Source: Natrarchaeobaculum sulfurireducens | GTDB taxonomy: Archaea; Halobacteriota; Halobacteria; Halobacteriales; Natrialbaceae | Direction of reading: 5' to 3' | NCBI RefSeq assembly: GCF_003430825.1 | Contig: NZ_CP024047.1 | Span: 2,046,001 to 2,110,000, forward strand | Length of the DNA stretch: 64,000 nucleotides | Program-made: the position numbers and the translations under genes | The notes under the pieces: model-generated | Seen by the model: the letters and a program-made list of their open reading frames with translations, nothing else | What the model was told of the DNA's origin: nothing | The model's database searches: none | Part shown: positions 7,691-16,970 of the stretch, one piece after another | How positions within the stretch are numbered: position 1 is the first letter of the stretch | Layout of the letters: each line of letters starts with the position of its first letter

Positions 7691-8845
7691 CTACTCGTTT
7701 TTCGGGTTACTCGGGTGGTAGTCCGTCTCGTACTCGCCGGGATTGCCGTCGACGCGGTCGGGGGTGATCCGCCCCGACAGCAACATGAAGTCGACGAGGG
7801 TAAGCGCGAGCATCGCCTCGACGACGGGGACACCCCTCGGTGGGAGGACGGGGTCGTGGCGGCCGATGACCTGTGCGTCGTCGACCACCTCACCGGTTTC
7901 CCAATCGACCGTCTGTTGTTCTTTCGGGATCGAGGTGGGCGCGTGGAGCGTCACCTCGCCGTAGATCGGCTCGCCGCTCGAGATGCCGCCCTGGATGCCG
8001 CCGTGATCGTTTTCGACCGGCGTCGGGGTCCCGTCGTCGTCGAACTCCCAGTCGTCGTTTCGATCTTTCCCCGAGTATTCTGCGGCTTCAGTTCCGAGGC
8101 CGAACTCGAAGGCCGTCGTCGCCGGGACGGCCATCATCGCCTGGCCGAGTCGGGCCGACAGCGAGTCGAACCGTGGCGCGCCGAGGCCGACGGGAACGCC
8201 GCGGACCTCGAAGTAGATGCTGCCACCGATCGAGTCGCCTTCCTCCTGATACTCCGCGATTCGATCCTGCATCTTCTCTGCTGACTCGGGGTGAGCACAC
8301 CGGACGGCGTTCTCCTCCGAGTGCTCGAGCATCTGCTCGAAGCTCACCTCTGGAGCCTCGATGTCGGCGATCTGGTTGACGTGGGCTTTGAGTTCGATGC
8401 CCTCGAGTGCGAGCAGTTTCTTCGCGATGGCGCCCGCGGCGACCCAGTTGACGGTCTCACGCGCGGACGAGCGGCCGCCGCCACCCCAGTTGCGGGTGCC
8501 GAACTTCGCCGAGTAGGTGAAATCGCCGTGGCTCGGTCGCGGTGCGGTGATGAAGGGCTCGTACTTGCCCGAGCGAGCGTCTTTGTTCTGGATGACCATC
8601 CCGATCGGCGTGCCAGTCGTGTAGCCGTCCTGGACGCCCGACTTGATCGAAACCGCGTCGGGTTCGCCGCGGCTGGTCGTGATCATCGACTGGCCCGGTT
8701 TCCGACGGTCTAGATCCTCCTGGATGTCCTCTGCGGAGAGCTCGAGGCCGGCTGGACAGCCCGAGACGGTACAGCCCATCGCTTCCCCGTGGCTCTCGCC
8801 GAACGTGGTCACCTGGAAGAGGCGACCGAAGCGGTTGCCGTTCAT
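7691..8845 (-). CDS. aroC: Chorismate synthase
   Basis: A 384-residue enzyme for the last shikimate-pathway step, EPSP to chorismate, which needs reduced FMN. It starts MNGNRFGRLF and continues to the signature GESHG at residues 16-20. Other AroC motifs are 'GRSSARETV' near 130 and 'GGIQGGISSGEPI' near 300. Length is normal. An in-frame upstream extension of 21 residues lacks family similarity, so the ATG at 8845 is chosen. aroA lies about 2.3 kb away on the same strand, but unrelated genes intervene, so they are clustered rather than in one operon. Confidence 0.95.
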   Translation of the reverse strand: MNGNRFGRLFQVTTFGESHGEAMGCTVSGCPAGLELSAEDIQEDLDRRKPGQSMITTSRGEPDAVSIKSGVQDGYTTGTPIGMVIQNKDARSGKYEPFITAPRPSHGDFTYSAKFGTRNWGGGGRSSARETVNWVAAGAIAKKLLALEGIELKAHVNQIADIEAPEVSFEQMLEHSEENAVRCAHPESAEKMQDRIAEYQEEGDSIGGSIYFEVRGVPVGLGAPRFDSLSARLGQAMMAVPATTAFEFGLGTEAAEYSGKDRNDDWEFDDDGTPTPVENDHGGIQGGISSGEPIYGEVTLHAPTSIPKEQQTVDWETGEVVDDAQVIGRHDPVLPPRGVPVVEAMLALTLVDFMLLSGRITPDRVDGNPGEYETDYHPSNPKNE

Positions 8846-8960
8846 TACCACCCCCTCGGCAACGTGGGCACTTAGTGGTTCAGATTGGACAGGACGCCAC
8901 GGACCCACCGGAGGCAGAACCCTACGGTCTCACTCAGCCACCTCGCTAACCTCGACCCGA

Positions 8961-10223
8961 TCAGCACACCGCCTCGAGGTCGACCGCGGCGAACGGGACC
9001 AGCATCTCGTCGGGGTGGAGCCCGCCGTGCATCCCAACCAACTCGAGTTTCGGTCGGTCGCTGCCGTACCAGACCGACAGCTCGCGGTGACAGACGACGA
9101 GATCGCCCAGCCGCCGACGGAACGTCTGGCTTTGCTCGCCGCGTCCGAAGAGGCCACACTCGAGAGCCTCCTCGCGGGTGATGACCTGGGCCTCGAGGGC
9201 GTCTTCGAGCGTCTCCCTGATATCGTCACGCGACTCCTCGGGCTCTCGAAGGTGGAGGTGGACGTTACGCGGGCTCCCGGCGTAGCGGACCGGCTCGCCG
9301 GTCCCGTGGCGCTCGAGCGCCGCCATCACGTCGTCGAATCGCTCGAGGTCGACGTTTCGATCGGGATCGGTGTCGACGTGGCCGTGGTCTGCCGTCAGGA
9401 GGACGAGGGTGTCCTCGCGTGCAGTGTCTCCCAGCCCCGACAGGGCTCGATCGAGGGCGTCGAACGTCTCGCGGACGGCTTCGCGGTACGGGTCGCTCGT
9501 CGTGCCGTAGGCGTGTGCAACGGTGTCGACCTGGGGCAGATAGGCGAACAGGTAGGCCGGATCGGCCGCGGCTGTAAACGCCTCCTCGACGGCCTCTTCG
9601 AGCCCCTCGAGGCCGTGACCCGGCCCGTCGACGGTGCCGTAGCTGTGACAGGTCGCCCCGTCGTAGGTTTCGGCGAACGGGACGACGTGGCGACAGTCGA
9701 CGCCAGCGGCCTCGAGCGCGGGATAGATCGGGTCGCCCACGAAGACGTCCTGAAGCTCGTAGTCGGTCGACTCGTCACCGGCGGTCACCGTCGTGGAGAA
9801 GGCCTCATAAGAGGCATCGTCGGCCGGATCGTACACCTCCCAGCCGAGAACGCCGTGGCTCGTGGGGAGCCGTCCCGTGTGAAAAGTCGTCAGCGCCGCC
9901 GCCGTCTCGGAGGGGTAAATCGAGGTCAACGGCGTTACCGTCCCCCGCTCTTCGATTCGCTCGAGCAGCGGGTGATCCTCGCGGTGGCGTTTCCAGAGTT
10001 CGAGCCCGAAGCCGTCGACGAGGACGACGAAAACCCGTTCGTAGCTGTTGTCGACGTCGGCGAGGACGTCTTCGGGTAGCGCTCGGGTGGTCCCGTCGAC
10101 GACGCCCAGCTCGCGCCGGACCGTTTCGGGCACGTTGGCGAAACAGTAGGAATCGTACGACGGCTCGAGGTAGCCGTCCTCGAGCAGGTCAACCCGCAGG
10201 CGGCTCTCGAGGTCGGTCCGCAT
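8961..10223 (-). CDS. Alkaline phosphatase superfamily (nucleotide pyrophosphatase/phosphodiesterase type) protein
   Basis: A 420-residue type I phosphodiesterase-like enzyme. Metal-site signposts are 'VLVDGFG' near residue 67, 'YPSETAAALT' near 103 with the presumed Thr nucleophile, 'PQVDTVAHAYG' near 235, 'LLTADHGHVD' near 282, and a late 'GMHGGLHPDEM' supplying the last His. No signal peptide is visible, so it is predicted to be cytosolic. The in-frame extension upstream of the ATG at 10223 is Ser/Arg-rich and not family-like. The natural substrate (phosphodiester, nucleotide or phosphonate) cannot be deduced from the neighbours. Confidence 0.85.
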   Translation of the reverse strand: MRTDLESRLRVDLLEDGYLEPSYDSYCFANVPETVRRELGVVDGTTRALPEDVLADVDNSYERVFVVLVDGFGLELWKRHREDHPLLERIEERGTVTPLTSIYPSETAAALTTFHTGRLPTSHGVLGWEVYDPADDASYEAFSTTVTAGDESTDYELQDVFVGDPIYPALEAAGVDCRHVVPFAETYDGATCHSYGTVDGPGHGLEGLEEAVEEAFTAAADPAYLFAYLPQVDTVAHAYGTTSDPYREAVRETFDALDRALSGLGDTAREDTLVLLTADHGHVDTDPDRNVDLERFDDVMAALERHGTGEPVRYAGSPRNVHLHLREPEESRDDIRETLEDALEAQVITREEALECGLFGRGEQSQTFRRRLGDLVVCHRELSVWYGSDRPKLELVGMHGGLHPDEMLVPFAAVDLEAVC

Positions 10224-10361
10224 GGCTGTAATCACGGGCTCGAGGGTCAAAGCGTCGTTGCTGGCCGATCGAACCGATCGAACGTGACTGTCGGCCGACC
10301 GGGTTGGGGATTGGTACCGAGTAGCAAGAATTATGCCGTTGCCCTGGGTGGATACATCCGT

Positions 10362-11093
10362 ATGCGCGCTCCCGACCGACCGACGTTCGACGACGAGACG
10401 AGCAAGGAAATCTACCAGTACGTCGAACGACACGGGACGGCAGCCCGACACCGGGTTCGCGACGCCGCGTCGGTTTCAGCCGAACGGTTTCAGGAGCATC
10501 TGGACGACCTGAAGACGAAAGGCTACCTCGAGGAAGACGGCGGGACGATCCGGGTGCCGCTGGATGCGGGGTCGATCGAAGAGTACACGACCGACGACCT
10601 CACCTACACCGTTCGGCCCGCCCGCCACACCGACTTCGAGGCGGTCGTGGACGCGATCCGGGACGTGACGGCGACCGAAACCTACGTCGTCGCCGAGACC
10701 GTCGCCGAGCAGTTGCTCTACGACGATACGATCTCGAGACACACTACCGTCGAGTCGCGGATGTTCTTCGTCGCGACGGTCGACGCCGAGGTCGTCGGCT
10801 GGACGCACCTCGATCTGCCACACGTCGAGAAGCTCCGAGATACCGCACAACTCACCGTCGGCGTCCGCCCCGACTACCGCGGCCAGGGAATCGGGACCCG
10901 GCTCCTGAGCCGTGGACTCGACTGGGCGGAAGCCAACGGCTACCGGAAGGTGTACAACAGCGTTCCCGCGACCAACGACGTCGCACTCGCCTTCCTCGGC
11001 GAACACGGCTGGAACACCGAGGGAATCAGAAAGAATCACTACACGATCGACGACGAACTCGTCGACGAGGTCATGATGGCCTACGAGTTCTGA
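10362..11093 (+). CDS. Winged-helix plus GNAT N-acetyltransferase fusion
   Basis: A 243-residue, two-part protein. Residues about 10-65 look like a winged-helix DNA-binding or regulatory domain ('EIYQYVERHGTAARHRVRDAA', then 'LDDLKTKGYLEEDGGTIRV'). Residues about 85-243 are a GNAT acetyltransferase with the acetyl-CoA motif 'RGQGIGTRLL' near 170 and the C-terminal 'ATNDVALAFLGEHGW'. The start is the ATG at 10362; a longer in-frame leader is not domain-like. The combination suggests an acetyltransferase whose activity or expression is tied to DNA or ligand binding. The substrate is unknown. Confidence 0.8.
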   Translation: MRAPDRPTFDDETSKEIYQYVERHGTAARHRVRDAASVSAERFQEHLDDLKTKGYLEEDGGTIRVPLDAGSIEEYTTDDLTYTVRPARHTDFEAVVDAIRDVTATETYVVAETVAEQLLYDDTISRHTTVESRMFFVATVDAEVVGWTHLDLPHVEKLRDTAQLTVGVRPDYRGQGIGTRLLSRGLDWAEANGYRKVYNSVPATNDVALAFLGEHGWNTEGIRKNHYTIDDELVDEVMMAYEF

Positions 11094-11129
11094 GCCGCAA
11101 GTGCGGCCGTTCGGCCCTCGATGCCCACG

Positions 11130-12428
11130 CTACTCCGCGGCTGTGAGATCTACACCCAACCCGGAGAGCGCGTCGAAAAAGCCGGGGAACGAGACGTCGA
11201 CGTGCTCGGTGCCTTCGATCGTCGTCTCGCCGTCAGCGACCAGGCCCGCGAGCGCGAGCGACATGATGATCCGGTGGTCGCCCCGGCCGGAGACCGTTGC
11301 CCCCTCGAGGCTCGAGTCGCTGCCGTGGATCGTCAGCGAATCGCGCTCTTCGGTCGTCTCGACGCCCATCTTGCCGAGTTCTTCGGCCATCGCGCTCACG
11401 CGGTCGGTTTCTTTGTAGCGGACGTGTTCGGCGTTCGTGATGTGGGTCTCGCCGTCGGCGACCGCACCCAGGGTCGCGATCGTCGGCAGCAGGTCGGGGG
11501 TGTCCTCGACGGAGACCTCGATCCCCGACAGCGAGGCGCTCGAGACGTCGATGACGCCGGCCTCGCGGTCCCAGTCGACGTCGGCTCCCATTCGATCGAC
11601 GATCTCGACGATGGCGGTGTCACCCTGCGCGCTGGGATTTGCACCCTCGATTCGAACGCCGGCCTCGCCAGCGATTGCCCCCGCAGCGAGGGGGTAGGAT
11701 ATCGACGAGAAGTCACCCGGAACGGCGTACTCACCGCCCGCTGGTCGATAGGACTGACCGCCGTCGACGGAGAAGCCGTCCGCTGTCTCCTGGGCGTCGA
11801 CGCCGAAGTCGGAGAGCACCTCGAGCGTGACGTCGACGTAGGGCGCGGATTTGAGTTCGGTCTCGAGGACGACGTCGATCCCCTCGTCGGTGACCGCACC
11901 GGCCATCAGCAGGGCCGTGATGTACTGCGAGGAGACGTCGCCGGGGATCGACACCTCGCCGCTAGCGATCGGGCCCGTGACGACGAGCGGTGCCTGACCG
12001 TTCCCGCGAGTGCTCGCCGCTTCGCCGCCCAGCGCCGCGATCGCATCGAGCAGGGGGCCCTGGGGCCGGGATCGGAGGGATTCGTCGCCGGTCAGCACCG
12101 AGATGCCGTCGGCGAGTGCCGCGGCGGCGGTGACGAGTCGCATCGTCGTCCCGCTGTTATCACAGTCGATGACGTCGGCCGGCACCTCGGGTCGGCCGTC
12201 GAAGCCCGTGACCTCGAGGGTGCCATCCTCGGCACGGTCGACTGCGCCACCGAACAGCGAGACGGCACGCGCGGTCGCCCGCGTGTCGGCACTCCAGAGG
12301 GCATCTCGGACGGTCGCGCCGTCTGCGTAGCCAGCCGCGAGGATCGCTCGATGGGTGTAACTCTTCGACGGCGGTGCCCGAACCGTCCCCTCGAGCGTCG
12401 AGGGGACGATCGTGACGTTCTCACTCAT
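11130..12428 (-). CDS. aroA: 3-phosphoshikimate 1-carboxyvinyltransferase (EPSP synthase)
   Basis: A 432-residue enzyme that joins phosphoenolpyruvate to shikimate-3-phosphate, the step before aroC. Family marks are '[12 protein letters not shown]' at residues 19-30, '[11 protein letters not shown]' near 84-94, '[13 protein letters not shown]' near 120, and '[15 protein letters not shown]' near 305 with the catalytic Asp. Length is normal. Start at 12428 ([10 protein letters not shown]); a 15-residue upstream extension is not conserved-looking. The next gene upstream is a lipoprotein on the same strand, 90 bases away. Confidence 0.95.
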   Translation of the reverse strand: MSENVTIVPSTLEGTVRAPPSKSYTHRAILAAGYADGATVRDALWSADTRATARAVSLFGGAVDRAEDGTLEVTGFDGRPEVPADVIDCDNSGTTMRLVTAAAALADGISVLTGDESLRSRPQGPLLDAIAALGGEAASTRGNGQAPLVVTGPIASGEVSIPGDVSSQYITALLMAGAVTDEGIDVVLETELKSAPYVDVTLEVLSDFGVDAQETADGFSVDGGQSYRPAGGEYAVPGDFSSISYPLAAGAIAGEAGVRIEGANPSAQGDTAIVEIVDRMGADVDWDREAGVIDVSSASLSGIEVSVEDTPDLLPTIATLGAVADGETHITNAEHVRYKETDRVSAMAEELGKMGVETTEERDSLTIHGSDSSLEGATVSGRGDHRIIMSLALAGLVADGETTIEGTEHVDVSFPGFFDALSGLGVDLTAAE

Positions 12429-12518
12429 GGTCGAAGTCTCGTGCGGGCCCCCTATACCGGTACCGATACGCACAACGCAGCGGCCTCGTCGACGTGCCCG
12501 ACGGGAGTACAGTCGCCA

Positions 12519-13712
12519 CTACGGACAGCCGACCGAGGCAGCGACCGCACGTAGCGGCGCATCCGAATCCGGACTCGAGACCTCGTAGTTGAGGGGCTCA
12601 CACGTCCAGAAGAAACTCCGAATCCGCCCATCGCGCCGGTAGACCGAGACGCCGTCGACCTCGTCTTCCTCGAGGACGTCGGGACTGAATCGCTTCTCGT
12701 TGCGGACGGCGACAAACAATTCTCGGTCGGGCTCGTTGGGGTCTGCGTACCAGAACGTCGTGCTCGTGCCGAGTGCAGCCCGCTTCTCGAGGACGACGAT
12801 TCGCTCGAGGGCGTACGGGTCGGGCACCGCTGGATCGGGGAGGTCGTAGGGAGCGACCGCGTCAGCGTCCGCACGCGAGTCGTAGATCCCTTCGGGCTCG
12901 GTCCCGGCCGCCTCGACTGGAACTCCCTCTGGCGGCTCGTACTCGAACGTCTCGTCGGGCAGTTTCTCACCGAGTGTGAGGTCCTCGTAGGTCACCGACA
13001 GCTCGTTGATGAGCGTCTCACCGTCGGAGACGGTCGCGCGCTCTTTGACCGGGTAGCGCGACTTCTCGTCGATCCAGAGACGGCGTTCGACGATCGGATC
13101 CTCGAGGCCGTCCTCACCAGTCGGTAGTTCGAGAGGGATCCGGTACACCGTCTCGCCGACGAGCAGGTCCAGAGAGCGCTCGAGTTCGTCGTCGATAGCG
13201 AGCTCGGCACTCACCACGTGAGTCTCTCGGTCGTCGACGTCTTCGACGCCCTCGTATGCCAGTTCGGAGTCCACATCGAGGAGAGTCTCGAGGTCGAGTC
13301 GGCGCTCCTCGACGAGAAACCGGTTCGGATGGTTGCGTTCGATAGCCGTCTCCGCGTCCGGGTCGTACTCCCAGGTAACCGTCGGCGTTCGGATCGAAAC
13401 GGAGCCTGCGGGGACGCTATCGTCCGTCGACTCGAGCACCTCGAGCCGGCGATCGGTCGGCTCACGCGCGGCGAGTTCGCCAACGCGTTCGATCGACGAG
13501 TCGGGCGTCTCGATGGTCATCGTTCGCCGAGCCGTGATCGTCTCGACTGCTTTGGTCGTCTCGAGGGCCTCAGCAATCAGGTCCGCACTCGATTGCGGCG
13601 TGTCGGACGCCGCGGACCCGTCGGTGTCGGCGCTGCCGGGGATCGACACGCAGCCCGCCACGGCCACGCTGGAGGCGGAGAGCCCGGTTGCGAGGAACCG
13701 TCGCCGATTCAT
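12519..13712 (-). CDS. Tat-exported LolA-like lipoprotein
   Basis: A 397-residue protein starting MNRRRFLATGLSAS with a twin-arginine signal and lipobox 'VAGC' (Cys about residue 20), followed by a Ser/Asp linker. Residues about 40-260 match the LolA-like fold used by haloarchaeal 'outer membrane lipoprotein-sorting' homologues ('AIRRTMTIETPDS'-type strands, then 'LWIDEKSRYPVKERATVSDG'). Residues about 290-397 resemble a DUF4367-type tail ('YRRDGRIRSFFWTCEPLNYEV'). It is probably a membrane-anchored surface protein binding a hydrophobic ligand; since archaea lack an outer membrane, the Lol role is not transferable. Confidence 0.75.
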   Translation of the reverse strand: MNRRRFLATGLSASSVAVAGCVSIPGSADTDGSAASDTPQSSADLIAEALETTKAVETITARRTMTIETPDSSIERVGELAAREPTDRRLEVLESTDDSVPAGSVSIRTPTVTWEYDPDAETAIERNHPNRFLVEERRLDLETLLDVDSELAYEGVEDVDDRETHVVSAELAIDDELERSLDLLVGETVYRIPLELPTGEDGLEDPIVERRLWIDEKSRYPVKERATVSDGETLINELSVTYEDLTLGEKLPDETFEYEPPEGVPVEAAGTEPEGIYDSRADADAVAPYDLPDPAVPDPYALERIVVLEKRAALGTSTTFWYADPNEPDRELFVAVRNEKRFSPDVLEEDEVDGVSVYRRDGRIRSFFWTCEPLNYEVSSPDSDAPLRAVAASVGCP

Positions 13713-13868
13713 GCGAACTGGATTGTCGCGTTCGAGTATAAGACTGTGTGTTCGACATCGGCGGAGAGCTGGTCGAAAGCCACCGGGGTCGGGCACCGAC
13801 CGACGACGACCCACGGGTCACGGGCACATCGGCGAACAGTTATGTCGTCGCCGCCGCGAACTGCCTGC

Positions 13869-15059
13869 ATGAACGTCGACGTCGACCTCTCGCCGCTTCG
13901 AGCGACCCTCGAAGACGCGGGCGTAGACGGCTATCTGATCGACGACGATGCATCGGATTCCGATCAACGGTATCTCTCCGGCTTCACGGCCCCTGATCCC
14001 TACCAGACGCTCGTGACGGCCGACGGCGTCCACCTGCTCGTCTCCGGCCTCGAGTACGGCCGGGCGCAGTCCGAGGCAGCCGCAGACTCCGTCTCCCGGC
14101 GGGCGGCCTACGACTACCAGGAACTCGTGGGCCAGCACGGTCCTTACGAAGGAAAACTCCGGACGATCGCCGCCTTTCTCGAGGATCACGGCGTCGACTC
14201 GATCGCGGTCCCGCGAACGTTTCCGACGGGGACCGCAGACGGCCTTCGCGAACACGGCCTCGAGGTGACCGTCGAGTCCAAGGGTGTCGTCGAGGAGATT
14301 CGAGCGAGCAAGACCCCGTGGGAACGCGACCAGATTCGACGGACCCAGAAAGCCAACGAAGCCGCGATGGCCCGCGCCGAGGAACTGATCGCGGCCGCGG
14401 AGGTCGCCGACGACGGCACGTTGCTTGCCGACGGCGAGGCGCTCACCAGCGAGCGCGTCAAAGAAGCGATCGAAGTCACCCTCCTCCGGCACGGCTGCGG
14501 GCTCGACGACACCATCGTCGCCTGCGGTGCCGACGGTGCGGACCCACACGATCGCGGGAGCGGCCCGCTTCGGGCCGAGGAACTGATCGTGATCGACATC
14601 TTCCCGCGCGATACGGAGACGGGCTACTTCGCGGATATGACCCGGACGTTCGCTCGAGGCGACCCCGGCGAGGAAGCCCGTCGGCGGTACGAGGTGACGA
14701 AAGAGGCCTACGAGGCCGCCCTCGAGGCCGTCGAACCCGGCGTCACTGGTGGTGCTGTCCACGACGTCGTCTGCGACGTGATCGAGGGGGCGGGCTACGA
14801 GACGCTCCGCAGCGACCCCACCACGGAAACCGGCTTCATCCACAGCACCGGCCATGGCGTCGGCCTCGACATCCACGAGCAGCCAAGCGTCTCGCCCGCG
14901 GGCGGCGAACTCGAAGCCGGCCACGTGTTGACGATCGAACCTGGCATCTACGATCCCGCCGTCGGCGGCGTCCGCATCGAGGATCTGGTGGTCGTCACCG
15001 AGGACGGCGTCGAGAACCTGACCGACTATTGCGTGGCGCTCGAGCCCCGGTCGTCCTGA
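13869..15059 (+). CDS. M24-family metallopeptidase (Xaa-Pro aminopeptidase/dipeptidase type)
   Basis: A 396-residue protein with an N-terminal creatinase-like domain (about 1-145) and a C-terminal pita-bread catalytic domain. Metal ligands are visible in order: 'IDIFPRDTETGYFADMTRTF' carrying two Asp near 241 and 252, His in 'STGHGVGLDIHE' near 327, Glu in 'TIEPGIY' near 358, and Glu in 'VRIEDLVVV' near 371. Predicted to be cytosolic and to clip N-terminal residues next to proline. The ATG at 13869 is chosen because the upstream open frame overlaps the divergent lipoprotein's coding region. Confidence 0.9.
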   Translation: MNVDVDLSPLRATLEDAGVDGYLIDDDASDSDQRYLSGFTAPDPYQTLVTADGVHLLVSGLEYGRAQSEAAADSVSRRAAYDYQELVGQHGPYEGKLRTIAAFLEDHGVDSIAVPRTFPTGTADGLREHGLEVTVESKGVVEEIRASKTPWERDQIRRTQKANEAAMARAEELIAAAEVADDGTLLADGEALTSERVKEAIEVTLLRHGCGLDDTIVACGADGADPHDRGSGPLRAEELIVIDIFPRDTETGYFADMTRTFARGDPGEEARRRYEVTKEAYEAALEAVEPGVTGGAVHDVVCDVIEGAGYETLRSDPTTETGFIHSTGHGVGLDIHEQPSVSPAGGELEAGHVLTIEPGIYDPAVGGVRIEDLVVVTEDGVENLTDYCVALEPRSS

Positions 15060-15125
15060 TCGGTCTATCCTGGCTACCGTCGACCGCGCGGATAGCGCTA
15101 TACTCACCGGCGACAGAGGAGAGGC

Positions 15126-15605
15126 ATGGACGACCGAGAGCGTGGAACGGATCCCACCCGTGAGATCGAACCGTCCGACGTAGCCGACATTCTTCTCGTC
15201 GATCAGAGTCCGGGTGACGTTCGATTGATCGAGGAGGGCTTCGCCGACGGCAGCATCGTAAATCAGGTGCACGCAGTCGCCGATGGAGAGAGCGCCCTCG
15301 AGTTCCTGCGCAAGGAGGGCGAATACGAAGACGCACCGTCACCGAAGCTGATCCTCCTCGATCTGCACCTGCCGAAACTCAGCGGGGAAGCTCTGCTCGC
15401 GGAACTCGAGGACGATCCGGACTTTCGACAGACGCCCGTCATCGTTCTCACGAGTTCCTCAGCCGAGGAGGACGTGGTCAGATCCTACGACATGAACGCG
15501 AACGCGTACATCCAGAAACCCGTCGAACCGATGGATTTCGTCACGATCGCTCGAGCGATCGAGGACTTCTGGCTTGCACTGGTCGAGTTGCCGTGTACCG
15601 AGTGA
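15126..15605 (+). CDS. Single-domain response regulator (Rcp1-like)
   Basis: A 159-residue stand-alone receiver domain. The phospho-acceptor is the Asp of 'LILLDLHLPK' near residue 81; the switch Thr/Ser is in 'VIVLTSSSAEED' near 108, and the conserved Lys in 'YIQKPVEP' near 130. The usual acidic pair 'VEDNPGD' is 'VDQSPGD' here, so one of the two Mg-binding acidic residues is replaced by Gln. Single-domain regulators of this kind relay signals to or from histidine kinases in haloarchaea. The gene ends directly against the convergent oxidoreductase gene (stop codons are adjacent). Confidence 0.88.
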   Translation: MDDRERGTDPTREIEPSDVADILLVDQSPGDVRLIEEGFADGSIVNQVHAVADGESALEFLRKEGEYEDAPSPKLILLDLHLPKLSGEALLAELEDDPDFRQTPVIVLTSSSAEEDVVRSYDMNANAYIQKPVEPMDFVTIARAIEDFWLALVELPCTE

Positions 15606-16688
15606 TCACTCGCCAGCGAGTGCGAGTCGTTCGCCGACGTCGAGCCCACACCGGAGTGCAGCGTGGACCCGCGCCTCGCCGGCGACCCAGTCACCGAGAC
15701 AGTACAGCCCCACCGACTCGGCGCTTCGAATCGGGCCGGTCGGTGCGCCGTCGTCCGTCAGCGCGTAACGCCAGCCCTGGTGGTCCGTCCAGTCGGGCTC
15801 GGTGAGCCGGTCGTCTTCGAGCAGTTCGGCGGTGTGCTGGGCCAGCTCCGCCAGGTTCTCTTCGGGTGGCTCGTCGTAGCGGTCGACGGACCACTCGTGG
15901 CTGGCCTGGACGACCAGCACCGTCTCACCGTCAGGGACGTGGCCGGGTTTACACTCCTCGCGGGCGATCCATCCCACTTCGTGGGCTTTGTCCGTGTTGA
16001 TCAACGCGTAGTACGGCCGCTCGAGCGCGAACGGATAGTGGAAGACGCCGGTCCAGATCGTCCGGTAGGGGACCGCGTCGACCGCCTCGAGCAGCGCGGC
16101 TCGAAGCGCCTCGTCGCCGTCCCAGTCGGCGCTCCGAAGCAAGTCGGCGGTCTGTGGAGCCGGTGGGTTCAACAGTAGCGCGTCGAACGGCCCCCAGCGT
16201 TCGCCATCGGCGTCCTCGAGGAACCAGACGCCGGCCGAGTCGTCGTCACCCCGGCCATCGGCGTCGTCGTGGCCCTCTCGGACGATCCGCTCGACGCGAG
16301 TCCGTCGGTGGATCTCCGCGTCCGTCCGCGCGAAGAGCCGTTTGGCGACCTGGGTCAGCCCCCGACGGTAGCTCCACTTGTGCTCGTCGCTCTCCCGCCC
16401 CTCGCTGACCTCACCGTCGGCGTCGAACGTCCAGATCGGTTCGGTGACGTCGACGAGACTGTCGGCCTCGAGCGTCTCAGTCAACAGTTCGGTCACTCGT
16501 TCGTCCGCCGATTTGACGTAGTTGGCCCCGTAGTCGTAGACGATCCCATCACGCCGACGGGTCGCCGCCCGGCCACAGAGGCCGCCCGACTTCTCGAGGA
16601 CGGTTATCGACGCGTCGGTCGTCTCCGAGAGGACGAACGTCGCCGCTGCGGCGGCGGCCCCCGCGCCGACGACGCCAATTCGTTTCAT
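15606..16688 (-). CDS. FAD-dependent amine oxidase-like (renalase-type) oxidoreductase
   Basis: A 360-residue flavoprotein. The N-terminus MKRIGVVGAGAAAAA is the dinucleotide-binding GxGxxA motif, followed by an acidic strand end ('ITVLEKSGGLCGRAATRR') and the conserved 'YDYGANYVK' that lines FAD in renalase-like enzymes. The C-terminus 'GLYCLGDWVAGEARVHAALRCGLDVG' is the usual FAD-closing segment. Predicted to be cytosolic; the substrate is unknown. The start at 16688 is fixed by the nucleotide-binding motif; the long open frame upstream is not homologous-looking. Confidence 0.85.
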   Translation of the reverse strand: MKRIGVVGAGAAAAAATFVLSETTDASITVLEKSGGLCGRAATRRRDGIVYDYGANYVKSADERVTELLTETLEADSLVDVTEPIWTFDADGEVSEGRESDEHKWSYRRGLTQVAKRLFARTDAEIHRRTRVERIVREGHDDADGRGDDDSAGVWFLEDADGERWGPFDALLLNPPAPQTADLLRSADWDGDEALRAALLEAVDAVPYRTIWTGVFHYPFALERPYYALINTDKAHEVGWIAREECKPGHVPDGETVLVVQASHEWSVDRYDEPPEENLAELAQHTAELLEDDRLTEPDWTDHQGWRYALTDDGAPTGPIRSAESVGLYCLGDWVAGEARVHAALRCGLDVGERLALAGE

Positions 16689-16934
16689 ACGCGTACTCGG
16701 GCCCGGGCGACCAAGTAGCTCGTGACGGGTACCGTCGCTTGCCGGCAGTGATGGTGTCCCTCGAGAGCACGGATCACGTTTGTCTGGACATGTCACACCG
16801 CCTTCTCGAGCCCAGATCGACCTGAACGTTCGTCGAGGCGGGCCAGGGATGCTCTCGCCAGTGGACACGACCGGATTTACGCGACGGTTCGAATTTCGCA
16901 AAGCCATTTCGAGATTCGTATTGTTTCGTGGCGC

Positions 16935-16940
16935 TTATTA
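16935..16940 (+). promoter_or_regulatory. Probable TATA box of carB
   Basis: TTATTA preceded by GC lies 31-36 bases before the carB ATG at 16971, the expected spacing for a short-leader haloarchaeal transcript. No strong Shine-Dalgarno sequence is seen before the ATG. Confidence 0.4.
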
Positions 16941-16970
16941 CGATGTACGAACTTCGGACGAACAAGACCA

